This document shows, one piece after another, positions 32,102 to 44,269 of a stretch of DNA of 64,000 bases. Positions within the stretch are counted from its first letter, which is position 1, and each line of letters begins with the position of its first letter. A program made the position numbers and the translations under genes. Source of the DNA: Homarus americanus (Eukaryota > Arthropoda > Malacostraca > Decapoda > Nephropidae); the NCBI RefSeq assembly GCF_018991925.1, contig NW_024753828.1, forward strand, positions 5,370,339-5,434,338. The letters are read 5' to 3'. The notes beneath the pieces are model-generated. The model was not told the origin of the DNA. It was given only the letters and a program-made list of their open reading frames with translations, and made no database searches.

Positions 32102-35100
32102 GTACAGTAGCCTACCTCTTAACGTATTGTTTTTATTGTTTCTTTTCATTTGTAATCGTTCTCACATTTTGAAACCTTTTGTTCTTAACACATCACCACT
32201 TTTCCTTTTAGTAAACATTGAGTGTAAATGCCACGTCTTGATATGTCTAATATGGTAATGGAGAGAAGGGAACAAGGTGTGAAACCATTCATAGTCGACC
32301 ACATCAGAGATACAGCTAAATGATACTAGTTAAACATGGCAGGGTGACCACTGACCACTACAAGTTATGTATAGATGTCAGTGAGGACAGGTTATGTGTA
32401 TGTATCGTACACGTGAATACATAGTTTAGCGTGGTAGTATAAACAATTGGTAAGGACACATTGTACTTGTAGGCCTACCCAGGAGACCGCCGAAGTCTGG
32501 GATCTCCAGCGCCGTCATCCTGCGGTTCGACATCGTCATCAGTGCGGACTGTCGAGGCCTTCACGCCCGCTTCCCGCATGCGGGGGGCCAGGGTGAGCGG
32601 CCCCCCCAAACTAGGGGTGTTCCGCCCTCGTCCAGCGCCCCCCACCACCTTCAGGAGGATGTATGAGCGTGGTGACGTGCCCGTGACTCTCCACCATGAC
32701 CACCACGGCCACAACCTCCGCTGGAAAGTGAGTGTACGGGTGTAGGGGGAGTGAGTGGTAGTCGTGGTAATGGTGGTAGTGGTGGTAGTGAGTGGTAGTG
32801 GTGGTAGTCGTGGTAATGGTGGTAGTGGTGGTAATGGTGGTAGTGAGTGGTAGTGGTGGTAGTGAGTGGTAGTCGTGGTAATGGTGGTAGAGGTGGTAGT
32901 GGTGGTAATGGTGGTAGTGGTGGTAATAGAGAGGGGAGACTTCTACAGTCCACTGAACGTGACATTATGTGTGGCATTTACCTGAGACCATCACGACACT
33001 GTAGCTCAGGGGAGAAGGGCGTAGGTGAGGAGAAGAGGCTGGCGTGAGGGGAAGGCTGGGGTGAGGGAAGAGGGGGAGGGGGGGGGGGAAGAGGCTGGGT
33101 AGGGGGGCTAGGGTGAGGGGGAGAGGCTGGCGTGAGGCTAGGGTGGGGGAAGGAGGCTGGGGTGGGGGGGAGGCTGGGGTGGCTGGCGTGGGGGAGGGGA
33201 AGAGGCTGGCGTGAGGGAGGGAGGGAGTGGGTGAGGGGAGGGCTGGGGTGGGGGAAGGGAAGGCTGGGGTGGGGAAGAAGCGTGGGTAGAAGGGGCTGAG
33301 GGGAAAAAAGGGTAGGCTGGGTGGGGAAGAGGCGTGGGTGAGGAAGAGGCGTAGGTGAGGGGAAGAGGCATAGGTGAGGGGAAGAGGCGTATGTGAGGGG
33401 AAGAGGCTGGCGTGAGGGGAAGGAGTGAGGCAGGTGAATAGGTCACGAGAGACGAACATTAACTCCCTCCCGCTGGTCAAGGATCACCATTAACCTTAAT
33501 TAAGAAGAGTTAGGCAGGAGGCCCAGGTGTCACAGCGAAGCAATCTAACCTAACCTGACCTAACATACCCTGACCTAATCAAACGTAACCTAACTATCCT
33601 GACCTAATCTAACGTAACCTAACCTAAACTAGCTATACCTAACTTAACCTAACCCAACTGAACCTCGAAGCTAACTAGATGTAACTAAATCTAAATGTAC
33701 CTAACCTAACCTATGTCGTATAACCTAACCTAACCCACCTATAACCTAACCTCATGAACTTAGTCAAAAATTACCTATAACCTAACCTAACCTCATGAAC
33801 TTAGTCAAAAACTACCTATAACCTAACCTAACCTACCCTGAGTGTGTACAATAACCAAATTGACCTCTAATCGTTGTGGCAAATTGTTCAAGGCTTTGAT
33901 GTGTACTGCCCGGCTCCTGCTATATACTGGTCATTAATTACATGATGGGGAGAACCAATCATGTTTAAAACGCATATGTAACGTGTATGTAACGTATTTG
34001 TAACGTGTATGTAACGTGTATGTAATGTGTTTATAACGTGTATGTAACGTGTATGTAACGTGTATGTAATGTGTTTGTAACGTGTATGTAACGTGTATGT
34101 AACGTGTTTTCCCTTATGACGCGATCAGTGGCCGTCAGTTTGATTGACTATAACACTTCCTCCACCTATACCTCTGCCTCCTTTTCTATCTACCCATCTC
34201 CATTCTTCCATCCTTCTCTCATTGAACTCCTTCCCTAATTTAACCTCTTCCTTCTTCTCTCTTTTTCTTCTTGCGTTTCTCTCATTCTTTATCACTTGGC
34301 TTCAACAACTAAGTATTCCATCAACAATTAATTCTGAATTACGGAAGATATTATATTGTTCACCTGTGTTTTATATGTATGTCGTTAATAACCCGTTACG
34401 TCGTGTACTGCAGGTGGAGGTGGAGAAGTTGGATTACCACCACTACCTGCCTCTGTTCTTCGACGGACTGAGGGAGACGACCCACCCTTACGACTTCTTC
34501 AGTAGGGCGGGTATCAGGGACCTGCTAGCCCGCGGGGGTGACAAGATCCTCCCCGTCATTCCCCAGCTCATTCTCCCCATCAAGAGTAAGTACCTGGGTG
34601 GGGAGGGAAAGTAGCGAGTTGACCTGAAGATTAAGCACCCCAAGCTAATTTCACCTGGAGATTAAACATCCTAATTCCTTAACGTAACATAACTTAACCT
34701 AATCTAACACCCCTCTCTCCATTTAACTAGGGTTCCTATTTTTCATAAGATCCTCGTATGTTTATTTTTGTACTGACTCGACCTTATCCTCAACATATTC
34801 TAAATTAATGCATTTTTTTCTTTTTGTCACACACACACTGGGTCATTTAGTCACAAATTTTACTGTTTACTTATCAGTTATCACCTTCCTAACTATAATC
34901 CACGATAAAATAGGATGTTTGGTGTGGGACCGTTATAGTAGGGTGAAAATCCAGCACCAAACTGTCGCTAATATTAGAGCAAGATAACATAGGCCCTCCG
35001 CGGCTAAAGACAACATCCGCTTGTTGTCGTGTGTGTACCGACCCATTATGGCAAATTTATCTCCCCCCATCTGCTTCCTCACCTCCCCTTCCTCCCTCCC

Positions 35101-37249
35101 TCCTAATCGTCTATCGAGATCAAAGGAACAAACTAACAGAAACATTAGCCCGCCAAAATGAACATCGTGTATTGTGATCCTCTTTTGTTTGTAATCATAA
35201 TCAAAGGAATCACCCAAATACTGTATACCCAAACATTGGTGTTTTCTCTAGTTATATTACTTTATTATTATTGTTGTTGTTATTCTAAGGATTTTGAATA
35301 TCAATGGGGAAAAATCATGCTTTTATATTTGGGCATTTTTGTCGTATAAAATGAACCACCTAAAATCATCAGCAGCAATCATCCAAATACAGTACACCGA
35401 AATATATTGTTTATTGGTTTTATCTGTTTTTATAGTACAGTAGCCTACGTTTCTTAGGGCAAATAGGGAAAAAATCATACGGTAATTGTTAGCATTTGGG
35501 TGATATGTGCCATATGAAATGAATCACTACATATTACTTCGATTAACTGTGTAATGCGGTATTATAAATATATGTACAGTACAGTACGTATACTGGTACA
35601 TGTAGCATAACTTTAAACTCGCCCCTCTAACATTCTCATACAATTTTCAGGCACCTCCACGAACACGTCCTCGCCCCTGAAAGCATTGCAGTAAACAAAC
35701 GATAACATTGTAATGCTTAAACATGTTTAAAGGTTTCGTTGCTGTTACATTTGTTTTATCACATACAGTATATAGTTACAGTACATCTCTTGTAATCTTT
35801 TATTGTTAATTGATGGAAGTGTACATTGTTAACCATGTTACGCGCTTATAGACCTTAAAGACTGCAGGAATAGGATTATAACGTAAACGTTAGATCATAA
35901 CTTTTATGGTTATATTCAGTTAGTTTATATTAAATTATTTTTAAAATAATATATTTTCACACATTGAAAGAAACAGAGCATCACAGCCCACGAAAATTTT
36001 TATGAGATGACAGATTGTATCTGCAGAACTGTGTATGTTGGTGAATTGAGCTTATTAGGGGCCGTCAACCATGACAAAATTTAACTTTCACATTTGTAAT
36101 ATTATTATGGTTATGGGTCTACTCAAGCATAAAATAATTAACTCATGATAGATACATTACTTGATATTCACATTGGCTTGAAAGACATGGTGTGAGGGTG
36201 TGAAGAATACGAGGTCCCTGGATTACACATAAAAGGCTCCCCACCACGCACACACGGTTCGTAGTTTGTAATGTTATCACTGTTTCAACACTGTATTAGC
36301 TTGTATTATTATCTATCCAGTTATGGTGGTCAGTGTTGGAAAAGTACCGCAAACAGAACCGCTTACCCTAAACCCTGTAGTAGTTATGGTCACCTATAAT
36401 TGGGGTGCAGGCCTTTAGGCAAATAGGTAAAATATTAGATATGACGAAAATGTAAGCTTTGGAAATCAAACTCAATTTATTACATTTCTCTTTCTCTTAA
36501 AGTGGATTTGATTTCCAGAACTCTGCATTTTGTACTTCTATGTAAATAAGCACTTCCCTACAGGCGCCCTAAACACCCGCGACGTGAGGGTGATCTGCAC
36601 GGTGCTGAAGGTCCTGCAGGAGTTAGTCATGTCGGCGCCTTTAGTGGGGGAGTCCCTCGTGCCCTACTACAGGCAGATCCTCCCCACACTGAACCTCTTC
36701 AAGCACAAGAACGGTAAGTACAATACCTGCATCGTTTGTGTCTGCCCCCGCACTCTCCACACACACACAAACACACACATTGGGACCTAAAACATTATCG
36801 CGTGAACTATCAATCACTGAAATGAACCCTCAATTGTATAAAAAAAAGATACAAGTAATTTAGGTTAAGTTTCTGTGCAACTTTTATGCCGCAATGGCCG
36901 CCATATTTGTGTCCTGTTTATTTACTTGTTAATGACGGAACACTGAACGATTGTCTTCAGTGAGGTTTTATTTATCTAGACTATATTCATCCCTGAGTTT
37001 CTTGTTTATAAATGTAGTTTGTCATTTTGAATAATTTACATATGTATTGATTAATATGATGAGCGTTTGATGAAATATTATTTTACAGTTAATTCAGGGG
37101 ACGAGATCGACTACTCACAGCAACGGAGAGAGAACCTGGGAGACTTGATCCAGGAGACACTGGAGATACTAGAGAGACATGGAGGCCGAGACGCTTATAT
37201 TAACATCAAGTACATGGTGCCCACCTACCAGTCCTGTGTCATGAACTGA
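31886..37249 (+). CDS. PACRG: Parkin co-regulated gene protein PACRG (complete, 5 coding exons)
   Basis: Exons 31886-32101, 32473-32727, 34414-34585, 36564-36713 and 37089-37249, all GT-AG with matching phases, encode 317 aa (human isoforms are 257 and 296 aa). The N-terminal ~130 residues are Arg/Ser/Pro-rich, low complexity and lineage-specific. The conserved core runs from FRRMYERGD (about 132) through [14 protein letters not shown] (163-176), [36 protein letters not shown] and [15 protein letters not shown] to the terminal SCVMN. Family knowledge: PACRG is an alpha-helical protein that cross-links A and B tubules at the inner junction of ciliary doublets with FAP20/CFAP20, and binds MEIG1 in sperm. 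In arthropods with few motile cilia, a role in sperm or sensory cilia is the likely one. The ATG context is GCCACCAATGA. Parkin is not visible in this window. Confidence 0.95.
32473..32727 (+). CDS. PACRG: PACRG coding exon 2
   Basis: Of the nearby AG sites (32472, 32482, 32509), only the first keeps phase 0 with exon 1. The first ~55 residues are low complexity. [20 protein letters not shown] then begins the conserved family core. Ends LRWK at donor GGAAA/GTGAGT. Confidence 0.88.
32754..32932. repeat. GGTGGTAGT minisatellite, PACRG intron 2
   Basis: A 9-12 bp unit (GGTGGTAGT, GGTGGTAATGGT, GAGTGGTAGT) repeated with shuffled order for about 180 bp. Confidence 0.95.
33006..33435. repeat. G-rich purine minisatellite, PACRG intron 2
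   Basis: Units of about 20 bp such as GGGGAAGAGGCTGGCGTGAG, with runs of up to nine or more G. Strongly purine-biased on the plus strand and potentially able to form G-quadruplexes. Pro/Ser/Leu-rich minus-strand ORFs across it are by-products. Confidence 0.93.
33541..33840. repeat. Degenerate CCTAA (TTAGG-type) tract, PACRG intron 2
   Basis: Repeated AACCTAACCTAACC with interruptions and two near-identical copies of CTCATGAACTTAGTCAAAAA. TTAGG is the arthropod telomere unit, but this copy is interstitial, short and diverged. Confidence 0.8.
33965..34110. repeat. 11-bp tandem repeat GTATGTAACGT, PACRG intron 2
   Basis: About 13 copies of an 11-bp unit with occasional GTTTGTAACGT or TGTGTTTATAA variants. 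Confidence 0.93.
34414..34585 (+). CDS. PACRG: PACRG coding exon 3
   Basis: [20 protein letters not shown] and the following sequence to LPQLILPIK are almost identical to the family core. Acceptor CTGCAG/GTGGAG; donor AAGA/GTAAGT. Phase 0 in, phase 1 out. The open frame extends upstream into the intron but only as C/T-rich sequence. Confidence 0.96.
36564..36713 (+). CDS. PACRG: PACRG coding exon 4
   Basis: [20 protein letters not shown] to LNLFKHKN, matching the helical repeat section of PACRG. Acceptor CTACAG/GCGCCC; donor AACG/GTAAGT. Phase 1 in, phase 1 out. Confidence 0.96.
37089..37249 (+). CDS. PACRG: PACRG coding exon 5 and stop
   Basis: [20 protein letters not shown] to the C-terminus [10 protein letters not shown] and TGA. 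This is the most conserved family segment. Acceptor TTACAG/TTAATT. Confidence 0.97.
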
Positions 37250-37460
37250 AGAAGGAAGTCCTGTCCACACCGCAACTGGGTCCTGATTGGTAACCCTTCA
37301 AGTCGTAGGAGTTGGTTGTTGCTAAATGCGTTGTGATGTCACATCGAGAAATATACGGCCATTGCTTTTTTTTTTTCGATGTTTGGTATATCGCTGTTGT
37401 CTTTTTCATCAAGAAACATTAATGTTTTCCTGATTTTTTAAAGTTGTATTAGAGATTGCA

Positions 37461-37466
37461 AATAAA
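37461..37466 (+). terminator. PACRG polyadenylation signal
   Basis: AATAAA 212 nt after the PACRG stop, the first canonical hexamer on this strand. The cleavage site was not identified. Confidence 0.6.
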
Positions 37467-39835
37467 TTAAAAGCTATTGAATTAAGTCTGACATAACGAT
37501 CACGTCAAACTTATACGATTATTGTAATGATCGCAAAGTGTTAACACAAGACCGTCAGTTTTAAAAGATTCTTACGTTGAAATGTGTCTTGACGGGGAAT
37601 AAGAGAATTCGTTACAGAAGAGCAGCTTCAAAATTGTGGCCACCGTCTTTAAGTTAGAGCCAGTAGGGTCTCACACCCTCGTTTAGAAGAGAAACATATT
37701 AACGTATTAACCTTTGACAATCTGAGGCCTGATTTTTTACTATACTTAATATTCACGCTATGTTATCACCTATGATGTCATATTTCGATATTCTCTTCAA
37801 TATCAGCTCCACAGTTTATGGCTCTCACGTTGTTATCTAAAATTACGCTTTGTTATCATATCCTTACTGCATTTATTGCGTCAACATATTCTCAGAAATA
37901 CTGATAATGATTCAGGACCTGCACATGTGCATCATGGAGACTGTACAGTACTGTAAAGAGGTGAAAATTAAGGCAATAGCAGATAAAAGCCGACTTTAGT
38001 TGTGTTGAAGGAAAAGTAAACGTATTGAGTGAATTATAATTATAGTGTATACAGGTACGGTCTATCATTGTGTGTAGTGTATATTATGTTGGTTTATTGA
38101 TTCACAGAATATGTGTAGGTTAATAACTTAGTGTACAAGCTTGTATCAGATGTTGATTCTTGTAAGTGAATATATTCTATGTACGTACTGCATTTATTGA
38201 TAGGTGGATCAAAGAAAGCGGATATTAGTTAATGATCAAGTGTGTCAAACATGGTCAACAGTTAGATTAAAAATACCGAACACAAGGAGAAATGGCTCCG
38301 ATTTCATGTACTAATAGCTACATGATAGGTTACAGGAATAGTAACTCAGGATATATAGCGGGCTTAAAGCCACGACTTATACTGTAGGTAGTTGAAAGTT
38401 ATCAAATTATGGGCACATTAATGTTAAAATGTGCCATTACGCTTTGACAACTAAGGTGTTCAAGAGCGAATTTTAGGTTAGTAAATACACTAGTCATAAA
38501 CATATAGATAATGAAAATAGATACAGCGTCTTGAAATATTATAGCGGTGACGTAAGGCACAACGAGTTTAGAATCAGCTGAGAGTTGTCGAAAGTCACAA
38601 CTGTGGTCGACAAATTGGACAGTGTTAAAAAAATGTGTTACGAATGACACCTCTACACCGTCAGATCTTTTAAGCTAGACGACCCTCTCCTAACCTAACG
38701 AACTTTAGGTAAATTGGGTAGGTTAGGATAGTTGCGGTTGGTTAGTTAGTTTCATCTGAAAGAAATGGTTAAACGATTGTATTCATGAATGTTCTTTTGA
38801 CATAGACCATTTTGCCCATGGATTTTTAAAGGGTAAATGCTATGTTATCGGAACGTTATCATTTTCGTGGTTTAGGTAAGTTATCCTCCAAGTCGTTAAT
38901 ATTCCGATATTTGTAACGTTATCCTCCGCCTATACTTGACAGGTAGACTAAGGTGTAGACCCTAGGTAAGTCGGCTGTCTTCCGTAGGATACAATTACGT
39001 ATCTTAAAGTTCCTCTCATCCTCAAAACTGTGGATTTGTGTAGCAAAATAGTCCCTGAGAAGACCTAAGGCTAGTAACTAATAGTTAACTAGTACACGCA
39101 ATATAGCCTCGTGGAGGCCATTAATCTAGTAACATATAGTAAAATGTATTAACTGTTGAATAACTGATTTCTCAATTAGTATAATTTATTTTAACTAAAA
39201 CATCATTTAATAAATGAAACGTGAGATCGTCAAGAACCATCACTACAGTAGAAAATGGATATCAACACATAACCTCATCTAGTAGATAAACTCATGTAGT
39301 AGCTCGCCATAACTTGACAATGACTATTATTTGTTTTATGTTTGCTGTCATAAATGGTTAAATAATACACAGGCTAAATTCATACCTGGGTCAAGCAACG
39401 GTCTTAAGAGCTACAGTAGATTGCTATAATCCCAGTACAGTTTATCAATATGTTCTCTGGTCTAAAAGTTTCAATATTTTAATCACAATAATAGTAAATA
39501 AAAACGTTAATTATATTATTTCATCTTAAGAGTGCCATATAAATAATTACACCATAATATTTTCAAAATTATCTCGTAACTCAGCAGCGTTTGTTTACAT
39601 TTTAGAGATAAATAAAATAAAATGTTCTTCATTAATTATTTCATCTGCGTAACAGACTTTGACGTTCACAAATCTGCACATTATGCACACACGTATTTAA
39701 CAGGAGACGAGGTATGTATGTATACCTGTGTGCACATAGGTGTACACTAAAATAGGTTGCATGACAGATTTTACGAATTACTAAGCGGCCAAAGGTAACT
39801 GATTTCCGTAGTTAAGGTGAACAGGGTACAAATGA
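37467..39835. other. No gene seen
   Basis: Downstream of PACRG: AT-rich, scattered ACTGT motifs, no exon or element boundary recognised. Confidence 0.5.
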
Positions 39836-39837
39836 GG

Positions 39838-40140
39838 ATATAATAGGGCTCACAGTGATGATGTAATAGGGTGCACAGTGATGTAATAGGGTACAAATGA
39901 GGATATAATAGGGCGCACAGTGATGATGTAATGGGATGCAAAGTGGTGTAATAGGGCGCACAGTGATGTAATAGGGTGCACACCGAGGATATAATAGGGT
40001 GCACAGTGATGATGTAATAGGGTGCACAGTGATGATACAATAGTGCACACTGAGGATATAATAGGGTGCACAGTGCGATCAGTGCACAGTGCAGTTATAA
40101 GAGGGTGCACAGTGCGGTCATAATATGGTGCACAGTGATG
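39838..40140. repeat. GGGTGCACAGTGATGATGTAATA minisatellite
   Basis: Units of 18-25 bp around GGGYGCACAGTGATG and TGTAATA, about 13 copies with shuffled lengths. Minus-strand frames reading HHCAPYYI repeats come from this. Confidence 0.93.
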
Positions 40141-40796
40141 ACATACTGTTGTAATTAAACACAAAACATGATACAAATCCACTGCCTTTATATCACTGCA
40201 GGTCAAGATTTCAGGTTAATAAAACACCCATCCATAAGTTTATATATACGCAATGTAGTAAATCTAAATGTCCTTATAGGTGTATCTACGGTAACTATTT
40301 GTATACAGCGGTCGTACTAGATTTGCTTCTTGTATCACGAAACCATTCGACTTGTGCCGTAAGCATTAATGGGCTAATTACCCCTTCTGGTACAATTCAT
40401 AATAGATGTGTTGAGTATCTCTCCTTAAGGCATTTATTAGTTTAACACTTATTGAAAAAAGACAGTTATTTCATGGCCTTTTTATAGAATTTGTTAGTCC
40501 TTGAATTTTATATACTGTATATATATATATTTTATATTTAACACCAGGTAGGAGACAAAAGGCACAATGATCTCTGGAAAAAAGTTTTGTACCTTAATTC
40601 GTTTCCCAACTGATGTTTAAATGAACGAGGATCTAGTTAACCTATATTCTTACAGTGTTCATAATAATGTGTTATTTTACTGGTGCCAGAAATTTTATTA
40701 ATTTTATGAGTAAAGTTTGTTAGTATAGACATATTATATTAGTTTATTGGAACCTATTTACCGACAAGGGGACAGTAAGAGTATGTTAATTTATCA

Positions 40797-41010
40797 TTGG
40801 AATTTCCTAGTCATATTTTATCATTGCCATTTCCTAGTTATATTTCACAATTGCCATTTCCTAGTTATATTTTATCATTGCCATTTCCTAGTTATATTTT
40901 ATCATTGCCATTTCCTAGTTATATTTCACAATTGCCATTTCCTAGTTATATTTTATCATTGCCATTTCCTAGTTATATTTTATCATTGCCATTTCCTAGT
41001 TATAGTCTAA
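40797..41010. repeat. 27-bp minisatellite, 8 copies, with an 81-bp higher order
   Basis: Unit CCTAGTTATATTTTATCATT + GCCATTT. The variant ending TTTCACAATT appears at every third unit, which suggests an 81-bp duplication step. Confidence 0.93.
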
Positions 41011-41674
41011 CATCGGTATTTCCTAATTACAATATGTATTTGTTAGTGGCCATTAATAACCGTCCGTGTGATAAGTTAACGCGAGAGGCAATAATTTTAA
41101 CATGCTAGACTTGGTGATAGACGTGTAATGAGTTTTTCTGAACATATTGCACACTGTGATGTTTAAATAGACATTGTTGACAAGTTTGCGTTTTATATAT
41201 TCCCTTCTGAACCTTCCTAGCATGAATCGAGAAGGCTGCTGGCGTACGTTCTTTAACCTTTTTCTTGCTACATCAAAATAAAATCGACAGGATAAATACC
41301 AATATTATCTATCTATTTTCATGCATATGTCATTAAAAGAGTGTAATTTTTTTAACTGATAGATATAAAACCAGCCCTCGGGTAAGTGCATAACGCTCAA
41401 AAAAGTATTTTGCGTGAAACAATGTTTTTATCCACCTATACATGATACATACGTTTATGCATTCCTTTAGCCATACATATATTCGTGTATTAATTCATTC
41501 GTACATATGCTCATGCATGCACTCGTCCACACACACACACACATATATATATATATGTGTGTGTAATCGCATTCATCTATTCTTATATACTTACTTCCAC
41601 GTCTTCATTTATATATACATCCATGAGCATAAATTGGTATTCATCAATCTATACATATATGCTTTTTTTCTTTC

Positions 41675-42003
41675 TTTCTTTTACGGGGAATAGTCCACCC
41701 GGGCACAGGTCATTGACCTACAAAGGGGCCTAGGGGGTGAAAAAATAAGAGTAAAAATAAATTAAAAATAGAAAAGAAAAAGATTATATTAATCTACACC
41801 ACAAAGATGCAAGAAAACCACCTTTTAAAGTGAGACAGATTGTATGAGGATGGAAACGCAGAAGAAGGCAGAGCATTCCACACTTTGGCTGTGTGAGGAA
41901 AGAAGGATGTACTATAACAAGTTATTCTAGTCACGAATCTATTGTGACCGACAGCCACAGAGAAACTGTGGGCACCGCGGGCAAGACGAGTGCTTTTATC
42001 CAT
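41675..42003 (-). mobile_element. LINE 3' end, RT-ORF C-terminus (degenerate)
   Basis: The minus-strand frame 42003-41794 reads RLARGAHSFSVAVGHNRF then AKVWNALPSSAFPSSYNLSH, the usual end of a non-LTR retrotransposon ORF2 (WNSLP..V/..FK motif). A 3' tail CACCCCCTAGGCCCC...GTGCCCGGGTGGAC follows. The same tail occurs twice at 52215-52715. Confidence 0.75.
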
Positions 42004-42049
42004 TCATCCATGCATGAAGCTTGGAAACATCTCAGAGGGCATTACTGTA

Positions 42050-42600
42050 CTTAATCGAATATTTACAGTATACCTGGAGCTGGCGGATGCTCGACCCACT
42101 TGGGGTCCCAGCCCAAGGTTGAAGAAGCCACAAGTTCAGAAACTTGTCAGGGCAAACTTTTTTGAAGTGAGAATTAATAGTAAACTCTTGGAACAACCTG
42201 CCAAGAGTGTTGTGACGGGCAACGGGAGACCTAATTCAGGTGTATAAGCATCTCAAGGGGTGCTACTCAGTCGAGTGTCCTTACTTGGAGCTGACGGACG
42301 CTCGCCCACAAAGGGGTCACAACTCCAGATTGAAAAAGCCGCAAGTCCAGAAAACTGTGAGGGCAAACTTTTTCGGAGCGAGAGTTGTGAACTCTTGGAA
42401 CAATCTACCAGAAAGTGTTGTGACGGCACCGAGTGTGAGCCCTTTCAAGACAAGACTTGACCATCACTGGAGCGGGTTCAGGTACATTCAGGAGCCGGTG
42501 CATGCCCAGCACTTGCCAACAGTGCGTAACAGAGACGTGACCGATCGCCCAAGCGGCTAACGAGCCGATCTTTTGGTGAAGAGGATAAAAGTAAAGGAAA
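42050..42600 (+). mobile_element. Tandemly duplicated LINE ORF2 C-terminus
   Basis: Two consecutive diverged copies: LELADARPTWGPSPRLKKPQ (42075 on) and LELTDARPQRGHNSRLKKPQ (42279 on). The second continues FFGARVVNSWNNLPESVVTA and SVSPFKTRLDHHW, a typical non-LTR retrotransposon ORF2 end. Its tail GACGTGACCGATCGCCCA.. is itself repeated at 42607. Confidence 0.75.
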
Positions 42601-42859
42601 AGTAATCAGAGACGTGACCGATCGCCCATGCGGCTAATGAGCCGATCAGTGGTGAAGAGGATAAAAGGAGTATATGTTACAACTTTGTCTGGTATATGTG
42701 AGAGTTAATACTCCTTGAATTAGATTTTCGGTTCTATTCATTGACCTACCTTCCAATCTCCCTCAGTTATAGGTAACCAGGACGGGTGAAGGAAGCCAGT
42801 GGCCTGTGAGACTACCATTCTCTTCCACTGAGAAACTTGTTGTCATAAGGTTATTACTG

Positions 42860-43120
42860 TACTGCGCTTCAACAATGAAGGTCTTTCAGCGCGTAACAAG
42901 GTTAATAATACACAAGTCCAAGAACATAAAAAAAAATGTGAGGTAAAACTTTCTGTGTATTGGGAAAATAGCTGAACACGTTTTCTCTATTTCGTCTAAG
43001 GTTCAGATGCATTCTGAGGCCAGTGCATAATTATCCAGTACTTGCCAACAATACATAACAGAGACTATGAACAAATAGCCCAAGCACATAACCTAGATAA
43101 TAAGGAGAGGATAAAAAAAG
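42860..43120 (+). repeat. Related LINE tail and dispersed repeat
   Basis: TTCAGATGCATTCTGAGGCC, CCAGTACTTGCCAACAATAC, AACAGAGAC, AGCCCAAGC and GGAGAGGATAAAA follow the order of the tail at 42478-42600. ACTGCGCTTCAACAATGAAG + GTCTTTCAGCG near 42860 matches 9578-9612. CCCAGTACTTGCCAACAGTG also occurs at 290-309. Confidence 0.5.
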
Positions 43121-43400
43121 ATACATGTCCAGAAAGATATCGTACGCAAGACGGTTTTATTTTGTTTCTATGTTTACAGCGGTTGAGCTCGCATACAGAG
43201 CCATGAAATGAAGCCAACTCTTATATTTGCGCGCTGAGGCAAACCTCCTTGTGCATTAATATGGCGGCACCTATTACTAAAAACCTACTCTTGACTATCT
43301 GATCACGAGGTAGCCATTGGTTTACTCGTTGACTTTATATCCTTGAGTATTATCCCGACCCATTAGTTTAAATAAAAGTATACATGGAGTAACTTGGATA

Positions 43401-43515
43401 AATATGCACATTGGTCCAGTACATAGTCCTTGCATGCATACAAATATTGGACATAGACAGTGGTGATATACAAATAATGGTTAAAAGTAAGTCGACTCGA
43501 CCAAGGATAGCCCAA
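43401..43515 (+). repeat. AAGTTCACATT dispersed repeat, copy 5
   Basis: ATGCACATTGGTCCAGTACA, then AAGGATAGCCCAAGAG, in the same order and spacing as copy 4. Confidence 0.45.
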
Positions 43516-44265
43516 GAGAACTAACAAAAGTTTATTATCTTTGAGGTTCGTGAGCTTTTGTCGGTTATATCCGTTGGGGTCCTAACTAGGCGACCATTAG
43601 GCACAAAGTTTATTAGCGTCTGATTGTGTGAGTGATGTCAAATAATGAATAAAATTGTCATGATGAGACAAAGTCACAAATTAACGCCACATTGGGGTAA
43701 ATAAGAGAACGATAATGAAAAAAAAAATATGGTGGGTGGTGGAGCGAGTGATCTGGTTAAGGGTAGCAAGATGGCGATGAGTTGCCTCATTGTTTTGTCA
43801 AGGTCCACAAGTTTATAGTCCTCCGTCGGCCTTCAGTGACAAACAGTGGCGCGACGTTGATAATTTGACTTGCACGATATTGTGACTAATTCATCTCCTG
43901 TGGTCTAGTTTTAACCCACGGGTGAGTCAAAGGCTTTGGAATTCTAGTGTTATCGTAGAGGGTTGACGTATAGCACACTGTTATAAGCAGATAGACACAG
44001 AAGGGGCAGTCAAGTGTGGGGCTGATCAGCAGAACTTTTGAAATTGCTTACGTGGCCTCAGTATCCTGGATGGTACAGTCGTATGGACCAAAACCGTTAT
44101 CGTTGAAGCTAGTTTCTGAGGTGAATTGTGTGTAGTAGGTGTGCTCTTGGTTGCAGAGTGTAGTATTGCTAAGAGCACCAGGTCATGAGTAGTGCCCCAG
44201 TGTTGGAGGTCAGGCTTCAGTAAGAACCTTGGCATGGATTCCTTCTTGTAAGTGGGGTATTACTT
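43516..44265. other. No gene seen
   Basis: Nothing recognised between the dispersed repeat and the large inverted repeat. Confidence 0.45.
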
Positions 44266-44269
44266 TAGG

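Noticed and set aside
32651..33480. Pro-rich minus-strand ORFs of 102-171 codons
   Set aside because: They are complements of G-rich tandem arrays inside PACRG intron 2, and one overlaps a PACRG exon in antisense.
33541..33840. A chromosome-end telomere array
   Set aside because: Too short, interrupted and inside an intron of a real gene.
34144..34413. PACRG N-terminus starting at the ATG at 34144
   Set aside because: The segment is C/T-rich intronic sequence before a clear CTGCAG acceptor. The conserved MYERGD region is supplied by the exon at 32473-32727 instead.
39771..40206. HHCAPYYI repeat proteins
   Set aside because: Translation of an 18-25 bp minisatellite on the minus strand.
40747..41108. 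Repeat ORFs reading FLVIFYHCH or FPSYILSLP
   Set aside because: Translation of a 27-bp minisatellite; two frames are equally open.
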